Below, one piece after another: positions 18,343 to 28,083 of a stretch of DNA of 45,400 nt. Location: positions 1 to 45,400 of the forward strand of contig NZ_JAMZGM010000027.1 of the NCBI RefSeq assembly GCF_024158605.1, read 5' to 3'. Position numbers and translations under genes: made by a program. The stretch comes from Sebaldella sp. S0638 (GTDB taxonomy: Bacteria > Fusobacteriota > Fusobacteriia > Fusobacteriales > Leptotrichiaceae). The notes under the pieces are model-generated. The model saw nothing but the letters and a program-made list of their open reading frames with translations. It ran no database searches and was not told the origin of the DNA. Each line of letters begins with the position of its first letter. Position 1 is the first letter of the stretch.

Positions 18343-18807
18343 TTACTCTATTACCATCAAAACATCGCCTTTTTTTATTGTCATCCCGTCTTTTGCCAGT
18401 ATTTTTTTTATAGTTCCCCCTGCTGATGCTTTTATTTCATTCATTAATTTCATCGCTTCCACTATGCAGAGTGTATCCCCTTCTGATACCTTATCTCCCT
18501 CTTTTACAAAAGCTGACGCTGTTGGTGAAGGTGCTGCATAAAAAGTCCCTACCATTGGTGATTCTATTTTTATTCCGGAAATTTCTTCCTGTACAGGCTT
18601 TGCCTCTGTGCTTTCCGCATTTGGTGCTGCAGCAGGCTGAACGGCTTGTACTGCCTGTGGTTCGCTTACTGTAGTATAAACCACTTTTTCCTCTATATTT
18701 TTTTTGATTTTTACTTTAAAATCTTCATTTTCATATTCTACACTGTCTACCTCATAAGTATTTATACTCTTAGCAAGCTCTTTTATTAATTTTACCTTTT
18801 CTTTCAT
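18343..18807 (-). CDS. accB: Biotin carboxyl carrier protein of acetyl-CoA carboxylase
   Basis: 154 residues. The N-terminal ~45 residues resemble AccB leaders. A Pro/Ala/Val-rich linker (about 46-75) follows, and residues 78-154 form the biotinyl domain with the biotin-accepting lysine K120 in EAMKLM. The conserved GDTLCIVEAMKLMNEI and the closing GDVLMVIE are typical. It would carry carboxybiotin in malonyl-CoA synthesis. Its ATG overlaps the folD stop (TAATG), so translation is coupled. An accC gene, which commonly follows accB, is not here. A decarboxylase-type biotin carrier is a possible alternative. Confidence 0.88.
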   Translation of the reverse strand: MKEKVKLIKELAKSINTYEVDSVEYENEDFKVKIKKNIEEKVVYTTVSEPQAVQAVQPAAAPNAESTEAKPVQEEISGIKIESPMVGTFYAAPSPTASAFVKEGDKVSEGDTLCIVEAMKLMNEIKASAGGTIKKILAKDGMTIKKGDVLMVIE

Positions 18808-19664
18808 TACTTAACCTCTCTTCTTCTATTTTTAAATGATTTCAGCGTATTCCCGAGAAGGCTTGTGATAGTCATCGGCCCTACCCCGCCGGGAACAGGT
18901 GTTATATACGATGCTTTTTTAGATACACCAGTGAAATCCACATCACCGCATACTTTTCCTTCTACTCTGGAAATACCCACATCTATTACTACTGCTCCTT
19001 CTTTTACATTCTCTTCTGTTACCAGATTCGGGACTCCCACAGCTGATATTATTATATCCGCATTTCTCATTTTTTCAAATAAATTTTTTGTCTTGGTATG
19101 GCATACCTGAACTGTGGCACTTTTTTGAAGCATAAGCATAGCCATAGGCTTTCCTACTATATTGCTTCTTCCTATTATCACGGTATCCTTTCCCTGAGTT
19201 TCTATCTTATACTCATCCAGTAATTGTATTATACCATATGGCGTACAAGGTAAAAAACCACTTTCATCACCTATAACATATTTTCCTATGTTTACGGGAT
19301 GAAATGCATCTACATCTTTTTCCGGTGATACACTGGTAATTACTTTCAGCTCGTTTATATGCTTCGGCAGAGGCAGCTGCACCAGAATACCGTCTGTATT
19401 TTCATCATTATTCAAAGTTATTATCAGGTCCAGAAGCTCTTTTTCGCTTACATCCCCGCCGAGATAATGAACCATTGAATGAAACCCTGCTTTTTCACAG
19501 GCTTTTATTTTATTATTTACATATATTTTTGAGGCAGGATCATCTCCTGCAAGAATTACTGCCAGCCCTGCTTTTCTTCCTGATGCTAAAGCCAGTACTT
19601 CATGTTCTTTTCTTATCTGCTCTCTGATTTTTGCAGAAACTGCTTTTCCGTCTATTACCACCAA
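18807..19664 (-). CDS. folD: Methylenetetrahydrofolate dehydrogenase/cyclohydrolase
   Basis: 285 residues, full FolD length. It interconverts 5,10-methylene- and 10-formyl-THF using NADP. Visible: Y48 and K52 in YVNNKIKACEKAG, DGILVQLPLPKHI, GRSNIVGKPMAMLM (cofactor domain) and the signature PGGVGPMT. It starts at TTG (19664), placed 7 bases after the ribosome binding site AAGGGGGAATAGCT, with GTG as the next codon; the rex stop lies 2 bases upstream. Formyl-THF is the donor used by fmt two genes upstream. Confidence 0.96.
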   Translation of the reverse strand: MVVIDGKAVSAKIREQIRKEHEVLALASGRKAGLAVILAGDDPASKIYVNNKIKACEKAGFHSMVHYLGGDVSEKELLDLIITLNNDENTDGILVQLPLPKHINELKVITSVSPEKDVDAFHPVNIGKYVIGDESGFLPCTPYGIIQLLDEYKIETQGKDTVIIGRSNIVGKPMAMLMLQKSATVQVCHTKTKNLFEKMRNADIIISAVGVPNLVTEENVKEGAVVIDVGISRVEGKVCGDVDFTGVSKKASYITPVPGGVGPMTITSLLGNTLKSFKNRRREVK

Positions 19665-19666
19665 AG

Positions 19667-20317
19667 CTATTCCCCCTTATTCTTAAGCATATCTTTCCAG
19701 AAATTAAGCTCCTGCAGATTAGCACTTATGTTAACATCTACTACTGCTACATCATCAGGTGTTTCCAGTTTATACGTAGTAAAATTCAATATTCCTTTTA
19801 TATTGTTTTTTACCAGTATATCAGTAACTATCTGTGCCTGTTCCTTTATTACAGATAAAATAGCAGTATCTACGTTTAGTTTGCCAAGCTCGCCGTCTAT
19901 ATCCTTAATATCCTTTATTTTTATATTCAGATCCTTTATTTCTTTTCCTACCTTACTCGGACTTTTATCAAATACTTCCACTATGTTAAAGCTTTTCCCC
20001 AGAACTTCGGTATTGGAAGTAAGCATTTCCCCAACTTTTCCGTGTCCTACGAGAATCACTTTATTAATTCTGTCTATCCCGAGTATTCTTTCTATTATTG
20101 ATATCAGATTTTCAATATCATATCCTTTTCCTCTTATCCCGAATTCCCCGAAAGTGGATAAATCCCTTCTTATCTGAGCAGAAGTAGTATTCATTATCTT
20201 TGAAAGTTCAGATGAATTTATATACTCTTCGTATTTCTTCATGTCATGCAAAATCGATAAATATTTGGTTAATCTCTGTATAACTCTGTCCGAAATATCA
20301 TCTCTCTTTAATTTCAT
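19667..20317 (-). CDS. rex: Redox-sensing transcriptional repressor Rex
   Basis: 216 residues, normal Rex size. The N-terminal winged helix (about 1-80) includes SSELSKIMNTTSAQIRRDLS and FGEFGIRGKGYDI. The C-terminal Rossmann domain includes KVILVGHGKVGEML. Rex senses the NADH/NAD+ ratio and represses fermentation and respiratory genes. It sits between fmt and folD with 16 bases to fmt. I did not find a clear Rex operator in the window. The ribosome binding site is AGGAGGGAAAAATG. Confidence 0.95.
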   Translation of the reverse strand: MKLKRDDISDRVIQRLTKYLSILHDMKKYEEYINSSELSKIMNTTSAQIRRDLSTFGEFGIRGKGYDIENLISIIERILGIDRINKVILVGHGKVGEMLTSNTEVLGKSFNIVEVFDKSPSKVGKEIKDLNIKIKDIKDIDGELGKLNVDTAILSVIKEQAQIVTDILVKNNIKGILNFTTYKLETPDDVAVVDVNISANLQELNFWKDMLKNKGE

Positions 20318-20333
20318 TTTTCCCTCCTAAAAT

Positions 20334-21263
20334 TTAAATAAATTTATCCCCTGTCTGAAATACTCTTCCGTTAAGTAAGTCTACTCCACTTTGATTCTTT
20401 TTCCCCTGTAGTTTTACATTTTTTAATATTAGATTCCCGTCTCTCAGCTTTACTACAGGGCCGTGTTTTTTCTTTAAGGCCACTACCTCTCCGAAGTCTC
20501 CCTCATATTCTTCATAATCTTTTTCTGTTTCATATATTTTTACCACAGTATCTTTGAAAGTCGTATAAGCTCCCGGAAAAGGATTCAGTCCTCTTACTTT
20601 ATTGTATACTTCATCCGCGGGCTTATTCCAGTCTATCTTCTCTTCTCCTTTTGTAATAGGTTTTACAAAAGTTGCTTTTGGATGATCCTGAGGAACAGCA
20701 TGCACTTCTTCTTTTTCTATAAGATCAAGCGCTTTTCCCAGAAGATCGGCTCCGATTACTTTTAATTTATCATGCAGTGTTCCCAGTGTGTCAGTGTCTG
20801 TTATTTCACATGACTCCATTAGAATCACATCTCCCGAATCCAGTTCCTCTTCAATATACATAATACTCACGCCTGTTTCTTTGTCACCATTTAATATTGC
20901 CGAATGAATCGGAGAAGCACCTCTGTATTTTGGCAAAAGTGAAGAGTGAACATTAATTATCCCGTATTTTGGAATATCTATTATTTCTCTGGGTATTATT
21001 TTACCATATGCCACCACTACAATCAAATCAGGAGCCAGTTCTTTTATTTTGTTTACCAGATCACTGTCTTTCAGTTTACGCGGCTGTATAATTTCTATGT
21101 TATGATCCAGTCCGAACTGTTTTACAGGGCTGACTATAATTTTATTTCCTCTTGCATTTGGCTTATCCTCTTTTGTAAATATAGCGGCAATATCTGTCAT
21201 CTCAAAGACTTTTTCCAGACTTGGCACTGCAAATTCAGGGGTTCCCATAAATATTGTTTTCAT
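20334..21263 (-). CDS. fmt: Methionyl-tRNA formyltransferase
   Basis: 309 residues, full length. It formylates initiator Met-tRNA using 10-formyl-THF. Visible: N104, H106 and the SLLPKYRGASPIH motif (108-120), with D142 in EEELDSGDV; the C-terminal OB-like tRNA-binding domain includes VRGLNPFPGAYTTF. Ribosome binding site AAAAAGGAGTAAAC precedes the ATG. With def two genes upstream and folD two genes downstream, it forms a formylation/deformylation cluster. Confidence 0.97.
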   Translation of the reverse strand: MKTIFMGTPEFAVPSLEKVFEMTDIAAIFTKEDKPNARGNKIIVSPVKQFGLDHNIEIIQPRKLKDSDLVNKIKELAPDLIVVVAYGKIIPREIIDIPKYGIINVHSSLLPKYRGASPIHSAILNGDKETGVSIMYIEEELDSGDVILMESCEITDTDTLGTLHDKLKVIGADLLGKALDLIEKEEVHAVPQDHPKATFVKPITKGEEKIDWNKPADEVYNKVRGLNPFPGAYTTFKDTVVKIYETEKDYEEYEGDFGEVVALKKKHGPVVKLRDGNLILKNVKLQGKKNQSGVDLLNGRVFQTGDKFI

Positions 21264-21283
21264 GTTTACTCCTTTTTCTATAA

Positions 21284-21988
21284 TTAATTTTTGCTTTTTA
21301 TTTCATTATCCAAAATACTTCTCAGATTTTCCAGTGATTGGTAAGTATTATCTTTTTCTGTACTGAATTCTATGTTTTTTATATATTTTGAAGTATCATA
21401 TTCTCCTATAATTCCATCAAGAAAAATATATGTAATATAGAGATTGTCCTCTGTTGCCGAAGGATAATGTATTACCAGTTCCAGTCTGCCGTCATCGCTT
21501 TTTTTATATGCAAATTCCACAGTTTTGGAATCCAGAATTATTCCTTTGTAATCAATGATTACCGGAAGTTTTACCCTTTGTTTCAAAGCTTCTATTTTCC
21601 ATAATCTTTCTTTTGGTGCTGCTTTGGCTATTTTTATTACCACCGGAAATAATTCCGGTATACCGCTTGCTGTAATTGTAAGGACTCTTTCCTTATCAGT
21701 ATTGGGTTTTATTTCCACAGAAAGGCTGGGGTCTATTTCCCTCAGCTTATTATCCAAATCAGCTATATATTTGTTCTGATATTTATCTCCTTCATTAAAA
21801 CTGTCAAGCATCTGTTTTTCTGTTTTTGAGTATAAATCCCAAAAATCCTTTATATCTTCTTCTTTTACCTCCTGCACAGATCCGCTGCCATTCATATTAT
21901 CGAGACCTGATCTTATATTTATTTCTTTGTTTTCTTTCCCGCATGAAAACAGGAGCAGAAGAAGAAATAAACAGATTATCTTTTTCAT
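21284..21988 (-). CDS. Putative lipoprotein, unknown function
   Basis: 234 residues with a clear lipoprotein signal: KKIICLFLLLLLFSCGK, lipobox LFSC with the Cys at about 16. The mature part is charged and mostly beta/alpha mixed, without a motif I know (VLTITASGIPELFPVVIKIA; LVIHYPSATEDNLYITYIF). Its ribosome binding site (GAAGGTAATTAAAAT) is formed by the last codons of def, 3 bases away, so it is coupled to def. It is probably attached to the outer or inner membrane. Confidence 0.75.
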   Translation of the reverse strand: MKKIICLFLLLLLFSCGKENKEINIRSGLDNMNGSGSVQEVKEEDIKDFWDLYSKTEKQMLDSFNEGDKYQNKYIADLDNKLREIDPSLSVEIKPNTDKERVLTITASGIPELFPVVIKIAKAAPKERLWKIEALKQRVKLPVIIDYKGIILDSKTVEFAYKKSDDGRLELVIHYPSATEDNLYITYIFLDGIIGEYDTSKYIKNIEFSTEKDNTYQSLENLRSILDNEIKSKN

Positions 21989-21991
21989 ATT

Positions 21992-22480
21992 TTAATTACC
22001 TTCTTTTTTTATTTGTGCCAGTCTTTTTGATATTAATCTTTTATTTAATGGTGATAATTTATCTATGAATAAAACACCGTTCAGATGATCAAGCTCGTGT
22101 TGGTATACTCTTGCCCAGATTCCGTCAAGTTCCTCTTCCACAGTTTCACCTTTTTCGTTCATATATTTTACACTTATTTTTTCAGGTCTCTTTACCCTTT
22201 TATAAATTCTCGGAATGCTCAGGCATCCTTCTTCCATTTCTATCTCTTCCTCGCTGAATTTGATAATTTCGGGATTAATTATTTTTTTTACATTACCTTC
22301 TACTTCACATACGAAAAATCTTTGTGTTAGTCCTACCTGATTCGCTGCAAGTCCCACTCCGCTTTCTTCTCTCATTGTTTCTACCATTTCATCAAGTATT
22401 TTTCTTATTTCGTCGGTAACCTCGGTAACTTCTTTTGATGTTTCACGTAATACCGGATTACCATAATATATTATTTTCAT
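21992..22480 (-). CDS. def: Peptide deformylase
   Basis: 162 residues, standard length. It removes the N-formyl group from new proteins. All three family motifs are present: GVGLAANQVG (41-50), EEGCLSIP with the metal ligand C86, and QHELDHLNG with H128, E129 and H132. Ribosome binding site AAAGGAGAAAGTA precedes the ATG, 19 bases after priA. Confidence 0.97.
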   Translation of the reverse strand: MKIIYYGNPVLRETSKEVTEVTDEIRKILDEMVETMREESGVGLAANQVGLTQRFFVCEVEGNVKKIINPEIIKFSEEEIEMEEGCLSIPRIYKRVKRPEKISVKYMNEKGETVEEELDGIWARVYQHELDHLNGVLFIDKLSPLNKRLISKRLAQIKKEGN

Positions 22481-22499
22481 TACTTTCTCCTTTATATTT

Positions 22500-24647
22500 T
22501 TATAATAAATTCACGGGATCTACGTCTACGCTTATTCTGACATCTTTTTCCCTGTAATTTATCAGCGAACTTCTGATTTTATATTTAATATTATTTATAG
22601 ATATTCTATCAGATTTTATAAAAATTTGATACCTGTATCTGTTATTAATACGATAGATGGGTGCTTTAAATGGTTTTGGAATAAAACTATTCTTCTCCCT
22701 GATCATATTATAAAACTTTTCCGCCTTATCTTTCAAGCCTGTTTCTGTTTCCGATGATATTACTATATTGATAATTCTCCCGTACGGGGGATATTTCAGT
22801 ATCTTTCTTATTGCCATTTCATTTTCGTAGTATCCTTCGTAATTATCAGTTATAGTTTTCTTTATTGCATCATTATCAGGATCATAAGTCTGAATCAGTA
22901 CTTCGCCTTCTTTCTTCTCACGTCCTGATCTTCCAGAAGCCTGTGTAAGCAGCTGATATGTTTTCTCTCCCGCTCTGAAATCAGGAAAATTCAGTATTAT
23001 ATCTGCATTTATTATACTTACCAGAGTTACATCGGGAAAATGAAAGCCTTTGGCTATAATCTGCGTTCCCAGCAGTATATCAAATTTATGATCTTTAAAA
23101 TCATTGTACATTTTTTCAAACTGTTCCTGTGTTCTTGTATTTTCAGAATCAATTCTCAAAATTCTGGCATCCTTAAATAATTCACCAAGTTCTGACTCTA
23201 TTTTTTCTGTTCCCGTTCCGAGATGAATGAGATTTTTACTTCCGCAGTTGCCGCATACAGGCTTAAAGTACTTCTCATATCCGCAGTAATGACATTTCAG
23301 CTTATTTTCCTTTCGGTAATAATTAAGACTTATACTGCAGTTAGGGCACGTTTCCACTGTTCCGCAGTCTCTGCATTTTATAAATGTAGAAAATGCCTTT
23401 CTGTTTAATATCAAAATTATCTGTTCATTTTTTGAAAGTTTTTCTGATATTTTTTCCAGCAGTTCATGAGAAAAATTTCCGTTTACATTCTGTAAATTTA
23501 CAAGATCGTAAACAGGCTTTTTAGCATCATTATATCTGTTATTCAGCTCCAGAAGCTCTATGACTCCTTCTTTAGCCTGATAGTATGTATCAAATGAAGG
23601 TGTAGCTGATCCAAGCACTACTTTTACATTTTCTAACAGATTTGCCCTTTTTATTGCCACATTTTTAGTGTGATATCTGGGATTACTCTCCTGCTTATAA
23701 GTAGTTTCATGTTCTTCATCCAGAATTATGTATTTCAAATTCTGCACAGGTGCAAAAACAGCTGATCTTGCTCCTATTACTACTTTTTTATTTCCGCTCT
23801 TTATGGAATACCATTCTTCTTTTCTTTCCTTTGCAGTAAGACGGCTGTGAAGAAGAGCAACATTATTGCCAAACTCTCTTCTTAGTCTGTGCATCATCTG
23901 AGGTGTAAGAGATATCTCAGGAACCAGAAATATGGAACCTTCGCCGGATTTCAGCGCATTTTTGATCAGTCTTATATACACTTCTGTTTTTCCTGAACCT
24001 GTTATTCCCTTTATAAGATAATAGTTATTATTTCCATTTTCTATTGCATCCACTGTATTTTTCTGTTCTTCATTAAGCTCAATATCAGTTTCGTTGATTA
24101 TTCCGTCAGTTTCTATTTCTTTTATTTTATTTTCTTTTGTAATAAGATGTTTTTCTATTTTTACCGCATCTTTTGACTGTGCATAAGAAACAATATCTTT
24201 GCCGAACTTTTTTATAAGTGTGGCAGAAGTGACTATTTTTTTCTTTTTCATGTAATCATTGAATTCTTTTACTATTTCTATATCATATTTTTCTGTATTT
24301 TCAAGCTCTTTAAAAAAAACTGCCTTTTGTGAATAGTTCAGCTTTAGTATTCCGGGAAAGACTGTTTTTATTACATTATAGTAGTCACTTATGTAATAGG
24401 CAGCCATCCAGTCTACCAGCTTTATAATATCTTCGGGAATAGACAGTATATCTGCTCTGCTGTCTATTTCCTTTATTTTTTTTATATCAAAATCTATCTT
24501 TTCTTCTTCTGTTTCTCTTAATATAACGGCCGATCTTTTACGGCCTGAAAAGTCTACTATACACCATTCTCCAGGTTTGTATTCCTCTTCTGATTTATAT
24601 GTAAAGAAACTTTTCGTATTTTCCACATAAAGCACGTAATATTTCAT
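22500..24647 (-). CDS. priA: Primosomal protein N' (replication restart helicase)
   Basis: 715 residues. A superfamily 2 helicase that restarts stalled forks. The N-terminal 3'-DNA-binding domain (about 1-105) is followed by the helicase core with Walker A GITGSGKTEVY (about 215), DEEH in IILDEEHETTYKQ, and SATPSFDTY. A zinc-binding insertion contains eight cysteines in CRDCGTVETCPNC, CHYCGYE and CGNCGSKN. QASGRSGREKKEG marks motif VI. Ribosome binding site CGGGAGTATAA precedes the ATG, 12 bases after the PBP gene. Confidence 0.96.
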   Translation of the reverse strand: MKYYVLYVENTKSFFTYKSEEEYKPGEWCIVDFSGRKRSAVILRETEEEKIDFDIKKIKEIDSRADILSIPEDIIKLVDWMAAYYISDYYNVIKTVFPGILKLNYSQKAVFFKELENTEKYDIEIVKEFNDYMKKKKIVTSATLIKKFGKDIVSYAQSKDAVKIEKHLITKENKIKEIETDGIINETDIELNEEQKNTVDAIENGNNNYYLIKGITGSGKTEVYIRLIKNALKSGEGSIFLVPEISLTPQMMHRLRREFGNNVALLHSRLTAKERKEEWYSIKSGNKKVVIGARSAVFAPVQNLKYIILDEEHETTYKQESNPRYHTKNVAIKRANLLENVKVVLGSATPSFDTYYQAKEGVIELLELNNRYNDAKKPVYDLVNLQNVNGNFSHELLEKISEKLSKNEQIILILNRKAFSTFIKCRDCGTVETCPNCSISLNYYRKENKLKCHYCGYEKYFKPVCGNCGSKNLIHLGTGTEKIESELGELFKDARILRIDSENTRTQEQFEKMYNDFKDHKFDILLGTQIIAKGFHFPDVTLVSIINADIILNFPDFRAGEKTYQLLTQASGRSGREKKEGEVLIQTYDPDNDAIKKTITDNYEGYYENEMAIRKILKYPPYGRIINIVISSETETGLKDKAEKFYNMIREKNSFIPKPFKAPIYRINNRYRYQIFIKSDRISINNIKYKIRSSLINYREKDVRISVDVDPVNLL

Positions 24648-24659
24648 TTATACTCCCGG

Positions 24660-26630
24660 TCATTCCAAATTAATAACTATTTTTGATTTACCGTCTATTT
24701 TGGCTCCTTTTGCAGGTGACTGTGTTCTTACCCTGCCGCTGCCGTTGATCTTAAAATTAGGATATACATTGGCAGGCATTATCGCCAGAACCTCTCTCAG
24801 ACTCAGCCCCGTAAAATCAGGCATAAATCCGCTTAGCAGAGACTTTTCCAGTTCCTGATGGTTTTGCGCTGCGGTTCTTTTGTCGTCTCCCACATTCAGG
24901 TTTACTATTATATTTTCTTCGCCGTTTGGCTTTATTCCCTTATATTTTATAATTTTTTCTATCATTGCCTTAACAGTGGGAAGTGCTACCTGTGCCCCGT
25001 AATACTGTCCTCTGGGCTCATCTATGGTAACAAGAATAGTATATTTAGGATTATCCACCGGAAAAAATGCAAAAAACGAAGATACATAACCGCCGCCTGC
25101 ATAACCTTTGCTTCCGGCTTTTTGTGCAGTACCTGTTTTTCCTCCTATTTTATATCCTTCTATTCTTGTTCCTTTTCCTGTCCCTTTATCTACAACACTT
25201 TCCATTATTCTTCTTACTTCTCTTGCTACCTCCGGCGAGAAAACTGTTTCTTCCACCACAGGTTTTGTCAGTTCCAGCACTTTTCCGTTTTCATCTACTA
25301 TCTTGTCCACTACATACGGTCTTACTCTTTTACCGTCATTTACTATAGTATTAAGTGCAGTGATTATCTGGATCTGTGTCATGGAAATTCCCTGTCCGAA
25401 AGACATATTTGCCTTCCTTACTCCGTCCCATTTATTTGGCGCGGGAACTTTTATAGATGTTTCCGAATAAAGGTCTATCCCTGTTTTGCTGTCCAGACCG
25501 AATTTTTTCAGATATTCATAAAATGTTTCATCTTTTATTCTCTCTGCAATTTTTACCATCGCCACGTTTCCTGAAAGCGAAATTATTTTTTCCAGAGTAA
25601 GATCACCTGTTGTCGAATTATCGTGATCTTTTATTATTCTGTCTTTTACCTGAATCTGCCCTGATGAATTTATTATGGAATTTTTATTTATTACACCTTC
25701 CTGAAGTCCTTCTGCCACTATAAGAGGCTTAAAGATGGAACCCGGCTCGAATAAATCCGAAATATTGTTATTCTTTATTTCAGAATTGTCTTTTGCTTTT
25801 GGGTAGGAAGACATTGCTATAATCTTACCTGTGTCGCTTTCCATTATTATCCCTGTTGCTGTTTTAGCATCAAATTCCACAAAGGCCTTTTTTAATTCCT
25901 CATCTAATGTATACTGTAATACTGAATCAATTGTAAGCACAAGGTTTTTTCCGTCCTCTGCATACTTCTTTTCTGCTCTTCTTTTGGCAGTGGGAAGTTC
26001 AAAATCCCTGTATGTAGCTCTGTATGTGGCTATTACCCCGTTTGTCCCTTCAAGAGTATCTTCATAGTGCTTTTCAAGACCATATACACCTTTTCCTTCA
26101 GAATTCAAAAACCCGATTATAGGCCCGTATAATTCTTTTCCCGGATCTTTTCTTTTATATATTGTTTCAAAGAAAACACCGAATTTCAGTCCTGTTTCTT
26201 TGGAAAGCTCGCTGTTAAGCTTATTTTTCATATTATAATCAATAGGTTCCCCTACTTTCATATATTTTCTGCTCAACTTTTTTTTATCACTTATTTCCTT
26301 TTTCAAAGTCTCGAATTTTACTGATTTCAAATCTTCAGAAATTATCTTTGATATTTTCTCTATATTTTCAGTTTTCACTAAAGTCGGATCAAGTATAATC
26401 TGATATGCTTCCACATCATAAGCTATATCCTGTCCGTCTGCTGTTACTATTCCTCCTCTTTTGGCCTTTGTGATTACCTCACTGTAGTATTGTCTGTAGC
26501 CTACTTCGGACCAACGACGCCCTTCCATTACCTGTATTTTAAATAATATAAACAGCAGAAACAGAAAACTGAAGAAAAAAAACATACATACTATTATGAA
26601 TCTGCCTTTAAAGCTATATTTTCTTTTCAT
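24660..26630 (-). CDS. FtsI/PBP2-type peptidoglycan transpeptidase with one PASTA domain
   Basis: 656 residues. One N-terminal membrane helix (about 12-31), a dimerisation/pedestal domain, then a class B penicillin-binding transpeptidase with S298-x-x-K301 (PGSIFKP), SGN (353-355) and KTGT (498-501). A single C-terminal PASTA domain occupies about 598-656 (MPDFTGLSLREVLAIM). It cross-links septal or sidewall peptidoglycan; FtsI (division) is the best guess, but it is not next to the usual dcw genes. The PASTA tail recalls SpoVD/PBP2x. Ribosome binding site TTAGGTGAATAT precedes the ATG, 8 bases after gatB. Confidence 0.9.
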   Translation of the reverse strand: MKRKYSFKGRFIIVCMFFFFSFLFLLFILFKIQVMEGRRWSEVGYRQYYSEVITKAKRGGIVTADGQDIAYDVEAYQIILDPTLVKTENIEKISKIISEDLKSVKFETLKKEISDKKKLSRKYMKVGEPIDYNMKNKLNSELSKETGLKFGVFFETIYKRKDPGKELYGPIIGFLNSEGKGVYGLEKHYEDTLEGTNGVIATYRATYRDFELPTAKRRAEKKYAEDGKNLVLTIDSVLQYTLDEELKKAFVEFDAKTATGIIMESDTGKIIAMSSYPKAKDNSEIKNNNISDLFEPGSIFKPLIVAEGLQEGVINKNSIINSSGQIQVKDRIIKDHDNSTTGDLTLEKIISLSGNVAMVKIAERIKDETFYEYLKKFGLDSKTGIDLYSETSIKVPAPNKWDGVRKANMSFGQGISMTQIQIITALNTIVNDGKRVRPYVVDKIVDENGKVLELTKPVVEETVFSPEVAREVRRIMESVVDKGTGKGTRIEGYKIGGKTGTAQKAGSKGYAGGGYVSSFFAFFPVDNPKYTILVTIDEPRGQYYGAQVALPTVKAMIEKIIKYKGIKPNGEENIIVNLNVGDDKRTAAQNHQELEKSLLSGFMPDFTGLSLREVLAIMPANVYPNFKINGSGRVRTQSPAKGAKIDGKSKIVINLE

Positions 26631-26638
26631 ATATTCAC

Positions 26639-28075
26639 CTAATCAGAGATTTTTGACAAAATAATATCTGTTACCATTTTTGGGTTAGCCTTCCCTTTTG
26701 ATAATTTCATAGCCTGTCCTACCAGAAATCCCATTGCCTTATCTTTTCCGGCTTTATAATCTTCCACAGACTGTGCATTTTCACTTAAAACCATATCCAC
26801 TATTTTTTCTATCTCATTATTGTCTGTTATCTGAACCAGACCTTTTTCTTTTACTATTTCTTCTGGATCTCTGTTATCCGTGAGAAGGACTTCAAAGATA
26901 TCCTTTGCTATTTTCGAACTTATTGTATTATTTTTTATTAAAAGTATTAATTTCCCCAGATTTTTCGGCGAAACTGTAAATTCTTCTATTGATATATTTT
27001 TATCTTTAAGTATTCTCAACACTTCTGTCAAAACCCAGTTTGAAGAAAGCTTAGCATCTCCCGAAGTTTTTACGACACTCTCATAATAATCGGCAAGTTC
27101 GATCTCTCCTGACAAAATACCGGCATCATACTCAGGAATTTTGTATTCATTGATGAATCTTCCCACTTTATCTTCAGAAAATTCAGGCATATCACCTTTT
27201 ACAGCTTCAAGTCTGCTTTCTGAAATGTGCACTCTTGGAAGATCAGGTTCAGGGAAGTATCTGTAGTCCATAGACTCTTCCTTACTTCTCATTGTTCTTG
27301 TTATTCCGTTTTCCTCATCCCACAGTCTTGTTTCCTGTACTATTCTACCGCCGTTTTCAAGTATTTCAATCTGTCTCGCAGCCTCGTACTCTATAGCTCT
27401 TACCACTGCCTTGAAAGAGTTCAGATTTTTAGTTTCTGTTCTTGTTCCCAGTTCAGTTTCGCCTTTTACTCTTACAGATACGTTGGCATCACATCTCAGC
27501 GACCCCAGCTCCATGCTTACATCACTGATTTTTGTATACTTTAATCTGTCTCTTAATGTAGTCAGATATGCATATGCCTCTTCCTGATTTTTTATTTCAG
27601 GTTTTGAAATAATTTCAATCAGAGGAATAGATGCTCTGTTAAAATTCAAAAGCGATTCGCTTTCTGTATGTATATTTTTAGCTGTATCTTCTTCTATCTG
27701 GATTCTTTCTATTCCTACCTTTGCTTCTTTTCCGCTGTTTGTTTTTACATTCAGATACCCATTTTCCGCATATGGTTTAAAATACTGCGTAATTTGGTAA
27801 TTTTTTGGAGAATCAGGATAAAAATAGTTTTTTCTGTCAAACTGACTGTTTGAGTTCACATCACAGTTCAGTGCAAGTGCAGCCTTTATTGCATAATCCA
27901 GTACCTTATCATTTAGTTTCGGAAGTGCCCCCGGCTGTCCTGTACACACAGGACACGCTGATGTGTTCGGATCTTTATGATCATAGTCTGCGTCACAGCC
28001 GCACCATACCTTTGTCTTTGTCTTTAGCTGGCAGTGTACTTCCAGACCTATTACCGTTTCGTATTCTTTGCTCAT
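26639..28075 (-). CDS. gatB: Asp-tRNA(Asn)/Glu-tRNA(Gln) amidotransferase subunit B
   Basis: 478 residues, full length. GatB binds the misacylated tRNA and phosphorylates its side chain before amidation. Visible: GLEVHCQL (10-17), zinc ligands C25/C27/C41/C44 (WCGCDADY and ACPVCTG), YFYPDSPKNYQITQ, and a C-terminal GatB/YqeY helical domain. Ribosome binding site ATAGGAGGAAAA precedes the ATG, 8 bases after gatA. Confidence 0.97.
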   Translation of the reverse strand: MSKEYETVIGLEVHCQLKTKTKVWCGCDADYDHKDPNTSACPVCTGQPGALPKLNDKVLDYAIKAALALNCDVNSNSQFDRKNYFYPDSPKNYQITQYFKPYAENGYLNVKTNSGKEAKVGIERIQIEEDTAKNIHTESESLLNFNRASIPLIEIISKPEIKNQEEAYAYLTTLRDRLKYTKISDVSMELGSLRCDANVSVRVKGETELGTRTETKNLNSFKAVVRAIEYEAARQIEILENGGRIVQETRLWDEENGITRTMRSKEESMDYRYFPEPDLPRVHISESRLEAVKGDMPEFSEDKVGRFINEYKIPEYDAGILSGEIELADYYESVVKTSGDAKLSSNWVLTEVLRILKDKNISIEEFTVSPKNLGKLILLIKNNTISSKIAKDIFEVLLTDNRDPEEIVKEKGLVQITDNNEIEKIVDMVLSENAQSVEDYKAGKDKAMGFLVGQAMKLSKGKANPKMVTDIILSKISD

Positions 28076-28083
28076 TTTTCCTC

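Noticed and set aside
18314-18541. Plus-strand frames over accB and upstream of it
   Set aside because: Shadows of the minus-strand biotin carrier gene, whose EAMKLM motif is unambiguous.
24858-25574. 238-codon open frame antisense to the penicillin-binding protein gene
   Set aside because: It lies over the intact transpeptidase domain and has Cys/Tyr/Phe-rich, antisense-like composition without a ribosome binding site.
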